64,000 nucleotides of DNA from Zingiber officinale (lineage: Eukaryota; Streptophyta; Magnoliopsida; Zingiberales; Zingiberaceae): assembly GCF_018446385.1 (NCBI RefSeq), contig NC_055993.1:72514715-72578714 (forward strand). Reading direction: 5' to 3'. A program made the position numbers and the translations under genes. The notes beneath the pieces were generated by a model, which saw nothing but the letters and a program-made list of their open reading frames with translations, did not search any database and was not told the DNA's origin. Below are positions 13,241-26,282 of this stretch, piece after piece (the first letter of the stretch is position 1; each line of letters starts with the position of its first letter).

Positions 13241-15746
13241 TGTTGAAATGTATACTAAAAGCTTAGCTTTTTGTATAAACATTTACTTAGAAATAAGAAT
13301 CATATTTGTTAAATATCTACATTTATAAGTTAAGTGTAGTTGTTCGATTAATTTATATTGTAGATAACATGGTGTGTGGTGTCATACACAGAAGATCATG
13401 TTATCAATTTCTTATAAATTATAAACAGTAGCTCACGACTGAGATGGAAAGGAACAAACCATTGAAATAGTCGTAGTGTAATTAGGTATTAGTTTATCTT
13501 GACTGATAAATGACACTAGTACACTCTGAGTGTATTGAGTAGGACCATTTAAGATAAGTTCTTTTTATACTGACTTAATAAAAGAACAAGACCTTAGTTA
13601 TTATGGAAGTGTGTGCTCTTAATCTTAATATAATAACAAGTACATATATTTAGTATTTATTTCTTTGACTTATCAAAGGGTGAGATTTAGTTCGATAAAT
13701 CAATAGGCCCGATAAGTTGAGAAATGATATTACTTATAGTGTGTGTTGTTGATTATAGAAGGAAACTGTGCCCTAGTAATCTAGGTTGATAATGTCCCCA
13801 AGAGGAGCTCATAAGGATTGTCATGTTAAACCCTGCAGATGGACTTAGTCCGACACGACAATAAGGTTGAGTGGTATTACTCTTGAACTAAGATATTAAT
13901 TAAAGTGAGTTATCAGTAACTCAATTAATTAGTGGACATCCGACATCTTAAACACAGGGAGATTAACACACTCATGATAAAAAGGAGCCCAAAATGTAAT
14001 TTGGGATTGGTGCGGTAGTTCAATAATAATTCTTTAGTGGAATGAATTATTATTGATGAAATTAAGTTGGGTGTTCGAGGTGAACACGAGAAGCTTAATT
14101 TCATTCGGAGACCAAAACCAATTCCTCCTCTCGGTCTCTATCGTAGCCTCTTATTAATAAAGTATTATACCCACCTATACCTACCTATATACCCATCCTA
14201 AGGTGGCCGGCCAAGCAAGCTTAGAACCCAAGCTTGGGCCGATCAAGCAAATAGGATGAGCCAAGTTATGTGGCTGACCCTAGCTTGAATCCAAGCTTGG
14301 TGTGGCCGACCACATTAAATAAAAAAAGGATTTTATTTTTTAAATCTTTCTTATGTGGATACCATGGTTTTAAAAGAGAGTTTAAAATTTAAATCTTTCC
14401 TTTTATAGATTTCTACAAAAGATTAAGTAAAAGGTTTGATATCTTTCCTTATTTGTAGTTAAAAGAAAGATTTTAATTTTTGATAAAACTTTCCTTTTAT
14501 GAAACCATCCTCATGATTTTAAAAGAGAGTTTTAAAATTAAATTTTTTCTTTTATAGTTTCTACAAAAGATTAAGAAAAGAGTTGATATCTTTCCTTATT
14601 TGTAGATTGAAAGGAAGATTTTAATTTTTGATAAAACTTTCCTTTTATGAAACCATATTCATGATTTTAAAAGAGAGTTTTAAAATTAAATTTTTCCTGT
14701 TATAGTTTCTACAAAAGATTAAGAAAAGATTTGATATCTTTCCTTATTTGTAGATTGAGAGGAAGATTTTAATTTTAAAGATAACTTTCCTTTTTGGAAA
14801 TTATCCACGTGTTTTAATAGAGAGATTTTAATTTATAAAATTTCATTTTATAACCAACCATGAAGGGAAAAATTAATAGAGAAAATTTTATTTTGAAATT
14901 TCCGGAAACAAATTAGGAAGTTTTAATTTTGTGTTAAAACTTTCCTTTCTTGGAGCAATGAGGTGGCCAACCATGATATTTAGGAAAAGGAAATTGGTTT
15001 TAATCAATTAAAATTTTCCTTTTCATGACAAAGAAAATAAGGAAGGTTTTATTTAATTTTTCCTTATTTGCCAAGACCAAGGAATATAAAAGAGGGGGGG
15101 TAGGAGTGCCTTCAAGAGAGAGAACTCTATTCTATTTTCCTCCCTCTCTTCTTTGGCGGTGGTTGGCCCTAGACCTTGCTCTTCTCCTCTTCTCTTCTTC
15201 TTTAGTGGCCGGTTCATCCCTCTCTTGGAGCTTTTGTTGGTAGCCGGTTCTAGCTAGGAGAAGAAGGAGAGAAAGGAGGTTTTGTTTCTAGCTTCCCTTG
15301 GAGCTTGGTGGTGGTGGCCGAAACTCTTCATCCCAAAGAAAAGTGCTTGGCCGAAACTTGCAAGAAGGAAGAAGAAGGGTTTGGGTGGTTCTCATCTCGG
15401 TAGATCGTTGTCCACACAACGTCCGAGATAAGAAGAGGAATACGGTAGAAGATCAAGAGGTCATTGCATACAAAGAAAGGTATAACTAGTAATTCTTTTT
15501 CGCATCATACTAGTTTTTGTTTGTATGAATTCCAAACACAAGAGGCTAGCGTTTCTAGATTTTCGGATTAGATATTCAAAGTTGTGTTTCTTTTGTTTTA
15601 TTTTTCAAATTTGTGATTCGATTCTTCCTTTTGGTTAAACCTAGAGTTATATAAGGAAATTAAATATTAGATTTCTTTAAAAGGCTTTGTCTAGGCGGTG
15701 GTGGATGATCTCATACCCAAGAAGGACTAGTGCCTCGCCATGCAGT

Positions 15747-18660
15747 TGTAACGACCCAATTTTCCCTATTTCAAGTTCTAAAAGTCCATAAAAATATTTG
15801 GAAACACTTTTAAAATATTCTAGAGATTTTAAAGAATTTTTAGAATATTTTTATGTAATTTTTGGAGGTCGTTTAGTATATTTACAAAAAGAAAGAAGTT
15901 TTGACCAAAAATTATTGAAGGTGAGACTCGAACCCAAGACCTCCGGCCGAACCTGACCCCAACCGGACACAACCAACCAACTGGGCTACGCGTGGTTTGT
16001 TAATAAATATGAAGCGAGATATATATAAGTTATAGTAAAGGGCAAAGTTAGACTTAGTTATAAAAGGATAAGTTAAGAGGGATTAGGATATATTTTTCTC
16101 CCGAAACCCTTTCTTCTCCTCTGCTTCTCGCGTGCGACGGCGGCGTTTCTGCCGAGCAAAGAAATACGAAGCCCTAACTTCGTTTCCGGCGGTCGACGAA
16201 GGTCTTCTTCCGGCGAACCTTGCGGATCCGAGCTCCTCTCGTCGAAGAGAACGCGTGAGCACGAAGGAGAAGTCGAAGTCCTCATCTCCGCGAAGCCCTA
16301 GCTGCCTCCTTCCGGTTGTAAGTCCTAAAAGCAAGGGTAAGTACTACTCACCTATGGTAGGAGTTGTTTTTGGTTTTGTTTCTCCTTGTGTTTGAATCCG
16401 CCGTGAGTTTACATGCTTGGAAGTTTTCGGTGACGAACCTTGGTTGAGATTTCTACCGAATTGGGGTTTCATATGCTATGTAGGTTATAGCATTTCCTGC
16501 TTATGCTATTAATTTCCTTATGCCGTGTAGGTTATAGCATTTCTTGCTTATGCTATTAATTTCCTTATGCTATGTAGGTGATAGCATGTTCTGCCTATAC
16601 TGTTAGTTCCTTATACCATGCAGATTAGAGCATTTACTGCCATAGTTTTCCTATTAAACTTGAAAAGAACAGCTCTATATTAGTAGATCTGGTTAGATTT
16701 CTTTTTCTTGTGCTGTATAGTAAAACGAATAGCCCTCTTTGAGATTTCTGTTTGGTCCTTCCTGTGCCAACTCAATGAGGCCGATCAACCCTAGTTCCCA
16801 GCATTTCAGTTCTAAGTTCTTAGCTTCCTGGGTTAACATGAACAACCTTGTTTTTATGATTCGAAGTTAGCTTGTTGTGCTACTTTTCTAGCACTCTAGT
16901 ATTTGGTTGCTTGGCATTTCAGTTGCTTAGTTTCCTTAGCATTTCAACCTGAAATTCAGAATTTCACAGCTTTGTTTTAAGCATGAAAGTTTCTTAAATA
17001 AGCATGAGTAATTTCTTATCCAAGAACAGCCCTTTATTTAGTTAGAATAGGTGTAGCATTGTCCTTGCTACTTAAAAGGGCAAGAACAACCCTTTAATTA
17101 GTTAGAATGGTTTAGCATTTTCCCTTGCTACTCAAAAAGGTAAGAACAACCCTTTAATTAGTTAGAATGATTTAACATTTTCCTTGCAACTCAAAGGGCA
17201 AGAACAACCCTTATTTAGTTAGAAGGGCAGCCTTTATTTAAAGTAGGCAGTATCAGTTTTTAATTCTATTTCATTTGCAGATTTTTAATGATTCACGTGT
17301 GCAGTTTTTTGTTATTCACATGTGCAGATTTTTAGTATTCATATGAACAGATTTTAGCATATAGTAGCATGCTGATTTTTGTTTTCCTTTGCTTTAAGAT
17401 GTGCATGAACAGATTATAACATATAGTAGTATGCTGATTTTTGTTTCCCTTTGCTTTAAGATATGCATGAACAGATTTTAGCATATACATGTATGCACAT
17501 AGCATTTAGTTTGGACTTTCCTTGCTATAATGAGCAGCTATAAGTAAGAACAAGACCAAGGTCTAGTTAAAAAGAGATAACAAGTAAATTAAAGTAAGAG
17601 GCTAGTACCCGACTTCCGAGGTTGTCGTTAAACAAATCCAGGTGACCGTTTCCGAGGTCTCGGCCCTAGTAAGACCGAGGTCTTTACCCTGTGGGACTAC
17701 AGCAGTCTCTATTAGGGAGCGCGCATAAGATGGTACTAAGCCTGGGCCCAAAGAAAAAGAAGAAGAAAGAAAAAGAAGAAGAAAGAAAAGTAAAAGTAAA
17801 AGAAATTAAAAGATTAATTTCAAGTATAAAGCTATAAGTAAATGAAACAAGTATCACCTATGTTTAGAATCAACAGAAGTTTAGTTTCTTTATTTCTAAG
17901 CATACAACATTTGTTTCATTACTTTCTTATCAGTTTAGTGAGCATGTTTAGTATTATTTCCAGTATTCAGCTTTATTCTTGTATGTCATTAGTATGTAGT
18001 TTATTTGAGTACTTTGCTATTAGATGAGCATGAGTAGATTTCTTTTAGCATTTCAGTTTCAGTATCGTTTGCATTTTTATGCACTTCGAGTTTTTGTGAG
18101 ATAGTATAGTACTTACTAAGCGTTTCGCTTATAGATCTATTTTTCCTCCTACTGCAGATAAAGGAAAAGCTAAAATATGAAAGGAAGGCGACAAGGTGGT
18201 GGTGATGAAGGTGTGTGATGACTGGACTATGGAGAGATCCAGAGTTTGCTGGCAAATTGTCAAGACTCTTCTGTTTAGAGTTCTTTTAGTTTCTTTAAAT
18301 ATTATTATGAGTTGAGATTGTAATTAAGTTTATTCCGCACTTGTAGTTGGGTCTTATTGTTGGAGTGATATAGTTGTTTGCTATTGCTAGAGTAGTTTCC
18401 TTCTTCTTATTGTGTTATTATACTGCGTGGTTCTGAAAAAAGTATGTTCCAGCCGCCTGTGGCTGTGTGTATAGTGGCTGTATGGTTGATTTGGTCATCG
18501 GTACAGGGAAGATTCTGCCGAAATTTTTCGGTAGGACTTCCTCTGGGGCCGTGATAAATCTAAGTGTTGCTAATATTAGCATAAGTGACACTAGTAAGTA
18601 GAGTAATAGTTAGGTAACGGTCGCCCTTAGAGAGTAGTAGTAAGAAGGGTGGTCGTTACA
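15747..18660 (+). mobile_element. Solo LTR (Ty3/gypsy type, 2914 bp) inside the copia LTR
   Basis: Ends are TGTAACGACC and GGTCGTTACA, a perfect 10-bp inverted pair beginning TG and ending CA. The flanks GCAGT (15742-15746) and GTAGT (18661-18665) form a 5-bp target duplication with one mismatch. The uninterrupted site survives in the 3' copia LTR at 26011-26015. No internal domain is present. The interior has a leader-like region (16095-16330, 'cccgaaaccctttcttctcctctg'), repeated 'tatgctatgtaggttatagcat' units (16470-16620), repeated 'agaacaaccctttaattagttagaat' units (17020-17225), and 'aacagattttagcatatagtag' units (17345-17490). It is best read as recombination between two LTRs leaving one. 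Confidence 0.82.
15924..15988 (-). repeat. tRNA-like A box and B box inside the solo LTR
   Basis: On the minus strand TAGCCCAGTTGG (15988-15977) fits the Pol III A-box consensus. GGTTCGAGTCT (15934-15924) fits the B box except for its last base. The boxes are about 43 bases apart. This could be the head of an old tRNA-derived SINE or a tRNA fragment captured by the LTR. It is not a functional tRNA, since no cloverleaf with matched acceptor arms is seen. Confidence 0.45.
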
Positions 18661-18929
18661 GTAGTCCTGGAAGTCAATTTTAGAAATTAATATTTAATTA
18701 AATTTATAACATAGGTGGATTTGGATCAATAATGTTAAGCATCGTTTGCGATCCAAGTCTAAACCATTAAGAACAGATAAGTTAAATTTGGAATCAATAA
18801 TGTTATGTTCCGTTTGCGATTCCGAATTTAATTTCTAAAGAACACAATAGGTTGTTAGGAAAGGTTCAGGACTTGTACAAATTTTTGTATAGTGGAACCG
18901 GTACGATCTTCCTAGGACTAACCAACAAT

Positions 18930-18940
18930 TGGTATCAGAG
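18930..18940 (+). other. Primer-binding site of the copia element
   Basis: TGGTATCAGAG lies two bases after the 5' LTR terminus, the usual initiator tRNA-Met complement of plant copia elements. Confidence 0.9.
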
Positions 18941-20880
18941 TTAGGGTTTGCCTCTGTGTGTTTGGTTTTCAGTTTAATTATGCACATATCATACATAATT
19001 TAGGCAGGATAATAGTAGGATGTGCTAACTTTGTGGTTGCAGACTCCAATTATTATGGCTTATAGATATTGTGTGTGATTGGACCCTTGGACATGTCAAG
19101 GGCATTTTTGTGTGTGCATGATTGTATGTATTAAATACAGCAGGAGCTGTATTAGTTTTAGGATTTTACATTTTTGTTTCGATCTAGATTACATGTACAT
19201 TCCTTTGTGGAATATAGGATCGATATATGTAAAATTCTATTTTTTCTGTCGTGGATTGTATCCTTGCGAGGCGTGGTGCTATTGGAGGACCAGAGGCACA
19301 GCAAAAAAGGAAGCTCGATGGACCCGACGGCATGAACCCTAGGACTGGCAGCACGCAAAGGACAGTGATGGAAAATGCCATAATAGTTGAAAAATTAATT
19401 TTCATATTTATTGCTTTTATTTACTGTGATGTGTATGATGTGTGCTTGCTAGGTTAAAATTCCTTACATTAAATAACTAAGTGGGAGAGGGATTTTTAAA
19501 TAAATTCCACGGTCTCCATTACTAGTTTGTAAGTGATGCAACAAGCTTGCATGTTGACTCTGAGTGTCTCCCTCTACAACGGATGGGTTTGTTGTGGATC
19601 ACTAGATCAAACTTCCTTTATGGATGGTTATAGGAAATTATTTAGGAGCGTGTGATCTTCTCCAACTGAAGGGGCATAATCCTATTTAATGGACTAAGTA
19701 TCAAATAATGGTATACACTTAGACGCATTCAATAGTATCCTCCCCAACGGAGTCACTGCTATTGTTTTGCGTGACCAAAGGAATATCAACTATTAATTTG
19801 TCATGAAGCTAGGTGAAACCCCCTCTTACAAATGTCTGAATTTGTATACGCCCACACTAACGTGGCATACATAATTCATGGTGTTTGAGGTAATTTTATT
19901 TGTTATAAAGTTAGGTTGACAAGATAATAAAATGGGTAAAACCTCCTCTTATAAATATTTGAATTTGTATACGTTCACACTAACGTGGCATACAAAATTC
20001 ATGGTGTTTGAGGTAATTTAAGGTTGACAAGATAATTAATGGATAAGACTCTCCTTTTACAAATGTTTGATTTTGTATACGTCCACACTAATGTGGCATA
20101 CAAAATTCACGGTGTTAGAGGTGTTGGTGAATTTAAATGCTATTATTTTGAGGAATTAATATTATTTTAAAATTCAACATTTTGACCAAATATTTGATCA
20201 AAGATAGACCAACCATTAATTTTATTTGTCATAAAGTTAGGTTAACAAGATAACAAAATTAATGGATAAATCACAAGGATTTTGAGGTGTTGGTCTTGAC
20301 CAAATATTTTTGTGATTCTAGGTTTTCAAATGTTTGTCAATCCCCTAGCTGTTATACTATATAGAATAGACTTAGTTGTCCCAATAATGATTGGAAACAA
20401 AACTTGGACACTAAGGTGGACTGCCCTCTCAGAACTGAGAACAATAAAGGTGTTTTTTTAGTTGTTGAAACATGTTTGGTGGTGTTATCTACCAGTACCT
20501 GGTGTGTAGATACGGGATCCATTGATCATATCTGCAATTCATTGCATGGGTTCCAGGAAACCCGACAACTATAAAGGAGAAATCACCGTCTACATGGGCA
20601 CTACTGCAAATATAGCAGTTGTTGCAGTGGGAGATGTTTATTCTCTGATAGGAATAAAACATGGATTTTGAGAAATTATCTTTATATACCAAGTTTAGAA
20701 AGAACTAGATTTCAGTCTCTAAACTATTCAAAGAACTTGATATTCTGTCTCTTTTGATAACAAAGTTGTTATCAAGAAAAAGAGGAAAGTTATCTGTTCT
20801 GGTACGTTGGTTGACAATTTATATAAATCCAATAAATTCCACGATGCAACAAATGGAAATTAATAACACATCTTCTAACT
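18941..20880 (+). pseudogene. Decayed gag region of the copia element
   Basis: This lies between the primer site and integrase, where gag is expected, but no long frame remains and I recognise no zinc knuckle. A block of three tandem repeats at 19812-20125 occupies part of it. Gag has been lost or is too decayed to read. Confidence 0.5.
19812..20125 (+). repeat. Three-copy tandem repeat, about 105-125 bp units
   Basis: Each unit contains 'cacactaaygtggcataca' followed by 'attcaYggtgttWgaggt'. Units begin near 19812, 19936 and 20041. The first has about 20 extra bases ('ttttatttgttataaag') that the second lacks. The same 'ttatttgtcataaagttagg' string recurs near 20222, suggesting a partial fourth unit. 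Confidence 0.85.
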
Positions 20881-20919
20881 CTAATAAGAGAAAGCAACCT
20901 TCGGAAATGAACTAATCAT

Positions 20920-23420
20920 ATCTTTGGCATCTAAGGCTAGGTCATATTAACTTGAGTAGGATTCAAAGGATAATAGCCGATGAACTTTTGGGTTCATTAG
21001 TGGGGGAAAACTTTCCAATCTGCGAGTCTTGCTTGGAAGGAAAAATGACCGAGAGGCCTTTTAAGTCTAAGGGGTATAGAGCCAAAGACGTGTTGGAATT
21101 GATCATTCTGATTTGTGAGGACCTATGACTATCCAGGCAAGAGGTGGTTTCAAATATTTCGTCTCTTTTATAGATGACTATTCGAGATACAGGTACATTT
21201 ACTTGATGCACCGCAAGTCTAAGTACTTTGATAAGTTCAAAGAGTACAGGGCTGATGCGGAGAAACGTCAAGGTAAAAGTATCAAGACACTGTGGTGAGA
21301 TCGTAGTGGCGAGTACCTCTTAGGAGAGTTTAGGAGACACTTATCAGAAGTCGGGATTAAATCCCAACTGACTGCACCTGGTACACCCCAACAGAATGGT
21401 GTGACAGAAAGAAAGTATAGGACTCTTAAGGAAATAATTAGATCGATGATGAGTTATTCAGAATTACCAAATTTATTTTAAGGATATACTCTGGAAACGA
21501 AATTGAACATAGTACCTTCTAAATCAGAACCCTCTACTCCTATAGAATTGTAGAATGAGCGTAAGTCTAGTCTAAAGCATATTCAGATTTGGGGTAGTCC
21601 AGCACATGTGCTGAAGGGAAACACTGATAAGTTGGAATTAAGAACAAGAGTTCACTTGTTTATGAGTTATCCTAGAGAAATGAAAGGAGATTTATAGTCC
21701 TAAAAATAAGAAGGTCATTGTTAGCACCAATGCTCGATTTTTAGAAGAGGACTATGTAATGAACCACATACCCATAAGTAAATTTATTCTTAAGGAAATA
21801 ATAAAGGGCACGTCTAATCTAGTACCAACAGTACAAGATGAGATACCATAAGAAACTGTAACACGTGTCACAAATAATGTACAATTACAAACAGTGTCTC
21901 GTCGTAGTGGCAGGGTTGTTAGGCAACCTGAAAGATTCATGTTTTGGGAGAGTCTTTGGACTTGATCCCTGATGAACATGAACCTGATTCCCGGGCATAT
22001 GACCAACGCTCCAAGATAAAGATGCAGCATCTTGGCAAAGAGCAATGAATACTAAAATAGAATCTACGTATTCTAATAAAGTCTGGGAGCTTATAGAACC
22101 ACCAAATTGTGTAAAAGATATTGGGTGTAAATAGGTCTACAATATGAAAAGAAGGATAGATGGGAAGGTGGAAACTTTCAAAGCAAGACTTGTTGAAAAA
22201 GGAAACTTTTTTACCGGTAGCCATGCTTAAGTCTATCCGGATTCTTTTATCTATTGCTACTCATATAAATTATGAGATTTGACAAATGGATGTCAAGACA
22301 GCTTTCCTTAATGGAAGTCTTGAAGAAAGCATCCATATGAAGCAACCAGAGGGGTTCATTGCGAAGGGTAAAGAGCATCTAATATGTAAGCTTAATCGAT
22401 CTATTTATGGACTGAAGCAAAACTTCAAGGTCTTGGAACATCCGGTTTAATGAAGTAATCCAGACCTATGGATTTATTCAGTGTCCGGATGAGTCTTGTG
22501 TATACAAGAAGTGTGATGGAAACGTGATGGTATTTCTTGTACTATACGTAGATGACATATTTGGTAGTTGGAAACAATATCAAAGTGTTGTCGGAAGTAA
22601 GGGTATGGTTGTCCAAATAATTCGATATAAAGGACTTGGGAGAATGCACATATTCTTGGGATCAAAGTAATAAGGGATCGCAAGAAAAGAATATTATGAT
22701 TATCCCAAGCTTCATATATCGATACGATCCTAGCTCGTTTTAGCATGCAAGACTCCAAGAAAGGTTTTCTACCTTTTAGACATGGAGTAACTTTATCTAA
22801 AGAGATGTCTCCAAAGACATCAAAGGAGATAGAGGACATGAAGGCAGTTCCTTATGCTTCGGCTATCGGAAGCCTAATGTATGCTATGCACGAGATCGAA
22901 TATCTGCTTTGTTGTGGGCATGGTTAGCAGATATCAAAAGTAACCATGGACAGGAACATTGGATTGCTGTTAAGCATATATTAAAGTACCAGAGAAGGAC
23001 TAGAGATTATATGCTGGTTTATCAAGTAGATAATTTGCTCCCTGAAGATTACACGAATTTTGATTTCCAATCAAATAAGACAATAGTAAGTCGACCTCGG
23101 GGTTTTGTGTTTACTTTAGGAAGTGAAGCCATAATAATGGAAGAGTGTTAAGCATAGGTGCTTTTCGGATTCCACCATAGAAGCTGAATGACTCAAAAAC
23201 TTCATGATGGACTTAGACATGATTTCTGGTTTGCCCAAAAATTATTACAATTTATTGTAATAATAGTGGTGCAGTAGCAAACTCGAAGAAACCATAAGTC
23301 CATAAGGCAATAAACATAATAGAGCGCAAGTACCACCCAATACAAGACATCGTATAACGAGGAGAAGTTGTTGCCACCTAGATTGCATCAGGTGATAACT
23401 TGGGAGATCCTTTCACTAAG
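20920..23420 (+). pseudogene. Decayed copia integrase, RT and RNase H
   Basis: Pieces in three frames give the copia order. A GAG-pre-integrase block reads HLRLGHINLSRIQRI with CESCLEGK near 20925-21050. The integrase core has FVSFIDDYSRY near 21165 and TPQQNGVTERKYRTLKE near 21385-21430. The RT has QMDVKTAFLNGSLEES near 22280, YGLKQ near 22410 and LYVDDI near 22540. The RNase H tail includes IIERKYHPIQDI near 23310. Stops such as TGA for Trp near 22280, together with several frameshifts, disable it. Frames at 22745-23151 are surviving RT/RNase H segments. It encoded the element's own polyprotein and has no host role. Confidence 0.85.
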
Positions 23421-23508
23421 GCCCTTAAGGCAAGAGCTTTTGATGAGCGTGTTGAAGGGATATGAATCAGATGTATGGCAGGATATATGGCAGCATAGTC
23501 TTTTAGTA

Positions 23509-23520
23509 TAAGTGGGAGAT
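23509..23520 (+). other. Polypurine tract of the copia element
   Basis: AAGTGGGAGAT abuts the TG of the 3' LTR at 23521; it is the standard plant copia plus-strand primer. Confidence 0.85.
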
Positions 23521-26277
23521 TGTTGGAATGTATACTAAAAGCCTAGCTTTTTGTATAAACATTTACTTAGAAATAAGAATCATATTGGTCAAATATCTAT
23601 ATTTATAAGTTAAGTGTAGTTGTTCGATTAATTTATATTGTAGATAACATGGTGTGTGGTGTCACACATAGAAGATCATGTTATCAATTCCTTATAAATT
23701 ATAAATAGTAGCTCACGACTGAGATGGAAAGGAACAAACCATTGGAATAGTCGTAGTGTAATTAGATATTAGTTTATCTTGACTGATAAATTACACTAGT
23801 ATACTATGAGTGTATTGAGTAGGACCATTTAAGAAAAGTTCTTTTTATACTGACTTAATAAAAGAATAAGACCTTAGTTATTATGGAAGTGTGTGATCTT
23901 AATCCTAATATAATAACAAGCACATATATTTAGTATTTATTTCTTTAATTTATCAAAGGGTGAGATTTAGTTCGATAAATCAATAGACCCGATAAGTTGG
24001 GAAATGATATTACTTATAGTGTGTGTTGTTGATTATAGAAGGAAACTGTGTCCTACTAATCTAGGTTGATAATGCCCCCAAGAGGAGCTCATAAGGATTG
24101 TCATGTTAAATCCTGTAGGTGGACTTAGTCCGACATGACAATAAGGTTGAGTGGTACTACTCTTGGACTAAGATATTAATTAAAGTGAGTTGTCAGTAAC
24201 TCAATTAATTAGTAGACATCCGACATCTTAAACACAGGGAAATTAACACACTCATGATAAAAAGGAGCCCAAAATGTAATTTGGGATTGGTGCGGTAGTT
24301 CAATAATAATTCTTTAGTGGAATAAATTATTATTGATGAAATTAAGCTGGGTGTTCAGGGTAAACACGGGAAGCTTAATTTCATCGGGAGACCAAAACCA
24401 ATTCCTCCTCTTGGTCCCTATCGTAGCCTCTTATTAATAAAGTATTATACTCACCTTTATAACCATCCTAAGGTGGTCGGCCAAGTAAGCTTGGAACCCA
24501 AGCTTGGGCCAGCCAAGCAAATAGGATGAGCCAAGTTGTGTGGCCGACCCTAGCTTGAATCCAAGCTTGGTGTGGCCGGCCACATTAAATTAAAAAAGGA
24601 TTTTATTTTTTAAATCTTTCTTATGTGAATACCATGGTTTTAAAAGAGAGTTTAAAATTTAAATCATTCCTTTTATAGATTTCTACAAAAGATTAAGTGA
24701 AAGGTTTGATATCTTTCCTTATTTGTAGTTAAACGGAAGATTTTAATTTTTAATAAAACTTTCCTTTTATGAAACCATCCTCATGATTTTAAAAGAGAGT
24801 TTTAAAATTAAATTTTTTCTTTTATAGTTTCTACAAAAGATTAAGAAAAGATTTGATATCTTTCCTTATTTGTAGATTGAAAGGAATATTTTAATTTTTG
24901 ATAAAACTTTCCTTTTATGAAACCATGTTCATGATTTTAAAAAAGAGTTTTAAAATTAAAATTTTCCTTCTATAGTTTCTACAAAATATTAAGAAAAGAT
25001 TTGATATCTTTCCTTATTTGTAGATTGAGAGGAAGATTTTAATTTTAAAGATAACTTTCCTTTTTGGAAATCATCCACATGTTTTAATAGAGAGATTTTA
25101 ATTTATAAAATTTCTTTTTATAACCAACCATGAAGGGAAAAATTAATAGAGAAATTTTTATTTTAAAATTTCCGGAAACAAATTAGGAAGTTTTAATTTT
25201 GTGTTAAAACTTTCCTTGCTTGGAGCAATGAGGTGGCCGACCATGATATTTAGGAAAAGGAAATTGGTTTTAATCAATTAAAATTTTTCTTTTCATGGCA
25301 AAGAAAATAATGAAGGTTTTATTTAATTTTTCCTTATTTGCTAAGACCAAGGAATATAAAAGAGGGGGTAGGGGTGCCTTCATGAGAGAAAACTCTATTC
25401 TATTTTCCTCCCTCTCTTCCTTGGTGGTGGCCGACCCTAGACCTTGCTCTTCTCCTCTTCTCTTCTTCTTTAGTGTCCGATTTCATCCCTCTCTTGGAGC
25501 TTTTGTTGGTGGCCGGTTCTAGCTAGGAGAAGAAGGAGAGAAAGGAGGTTTTGTTTCTAGCGTCCCTTGGAGCTTGGTGGCGTTGGCCGAAACTCTTCAT
25601 GCCAAAGAAAAGTGCTTGGCCGAAACTTGCAAGAAGGAAGAAGAAGGGTTTGGGTGGTTCTCATCTCGGTAGATCGTTGCCCACACAATGTTCGAGATAA
25701 GAAGAGGAATACGGTAGAAGATCAAGAGGTCGTTGCATACAAAGAAATGTATAACTAGTAATTCTTTTCCACATCATACTAGTTTTTTTTTGTATGAATT
25801 CCAAACACAAGAGGCTAGAGATTCTAGATTTTCGGATTAGATATTCGAAGTTGTGTTTCTTTTGTTTTGTTTTTCAAATTTGTGATTCGATTGTTCTTTT
25901 TGGTTAAACCTAGAGTTATATAAGGAAATTAAATATTATATTTCTTTAAAAGGCTTTGTCTAGGCGGTGGTGGATGATACCATACCCAAGAAGGACTAGT
26001 GCCTCGCTATGTAGTCCTGGAAGCCAATTTTAGAAATTAATATTTAATTAAATTTATAACATAGGTGGATTTGGATCAATAATGTTAAGCATCGTTTGCG
26101 ATCCAAGTCTAAACCGTTAAGAATAGATAAGTTAAATTTGGAATCAATAATGTTAAGTTCCATTTGCGATTCCGAATTTAATTTCTAAAGAACACAATAG
26201 GTTGTTAGGAAAGGTTCAGGACTTGTACAAATTTTTGTATAGTGGAACCGGTATGATCTTCCTAGGACTAACCAACA
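23521..26277 (+). repeat. 3' LTR of the copia element, uninterrupted
   Basis: A 2757-bp LTR matching the 5' LTR over its length and preserving the pre-insertion site of the solo LTR (GTAGT, 26011-26015). Ends CCAACA, then AGAAG target duplicate at 26278-26282. Confidence 0.93.
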
Positions 26278-26282
26278 AGAAG

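Larger units (their letters stand above)
13241..18927 (+). repeat. 5' LTR of the copia element, interrupted by a solo LTR
   Basis: The LTR proper is 13241-15746 plus 18666-18927; 15747-18660 is a foreign insertion. The AT-rich part (14330-14960) repeats a degenerate unit of about 120 bases with 'agattttaatttt...aaaactttccttttatgaaacca'. A leader-like GC-rich C/T stretch follows at 15110-15480. Small frames at 15025-15489 are conserved in the other LTR but show no known domain; I treat them as LTR leader sequence. Confidence 0.9.
13241..26277 (+). mobile_element. Ty1/copia element (Tork-like), inserted in the outer gypsy
   Basis: Two long LTRs start with TGTTGRAATG and end with CCAACA, and the element is flanked by the 5-bp target duplication AGAAG (13236-13240 and 26278-26282). 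A tRNA-Met-type primer site follows the 5' LTR and the purine tract AAGTGGGAGAT precedes the 3' LTR. The interior carries copia-ordered INT, RT and RNase H remnants with stops. The first 95 bases of the two LTRs differ at about five positions, so the insertion is moderately old. LTR length (about 2.75 kb) suggests an Angela/TAR-like lineage; that assignment is tentative. Confidence 0.93.

Noticed and set aside
15924..15988. Functional tRNA gene
   Set aside because: Only A and B boxes are seen. The spacing and flanks do not form a cloverleaf with matched acceptor arms, and the B box has a mismatch.
15747..18660. MULE or other TIR DNA transposon
   Set aside because: The inverted ends are only 10 bp, begin TG and end CA, and the target duplication is 5 bp, not 8-11. 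The interior looks like an LTR. Solo LTR fits better.
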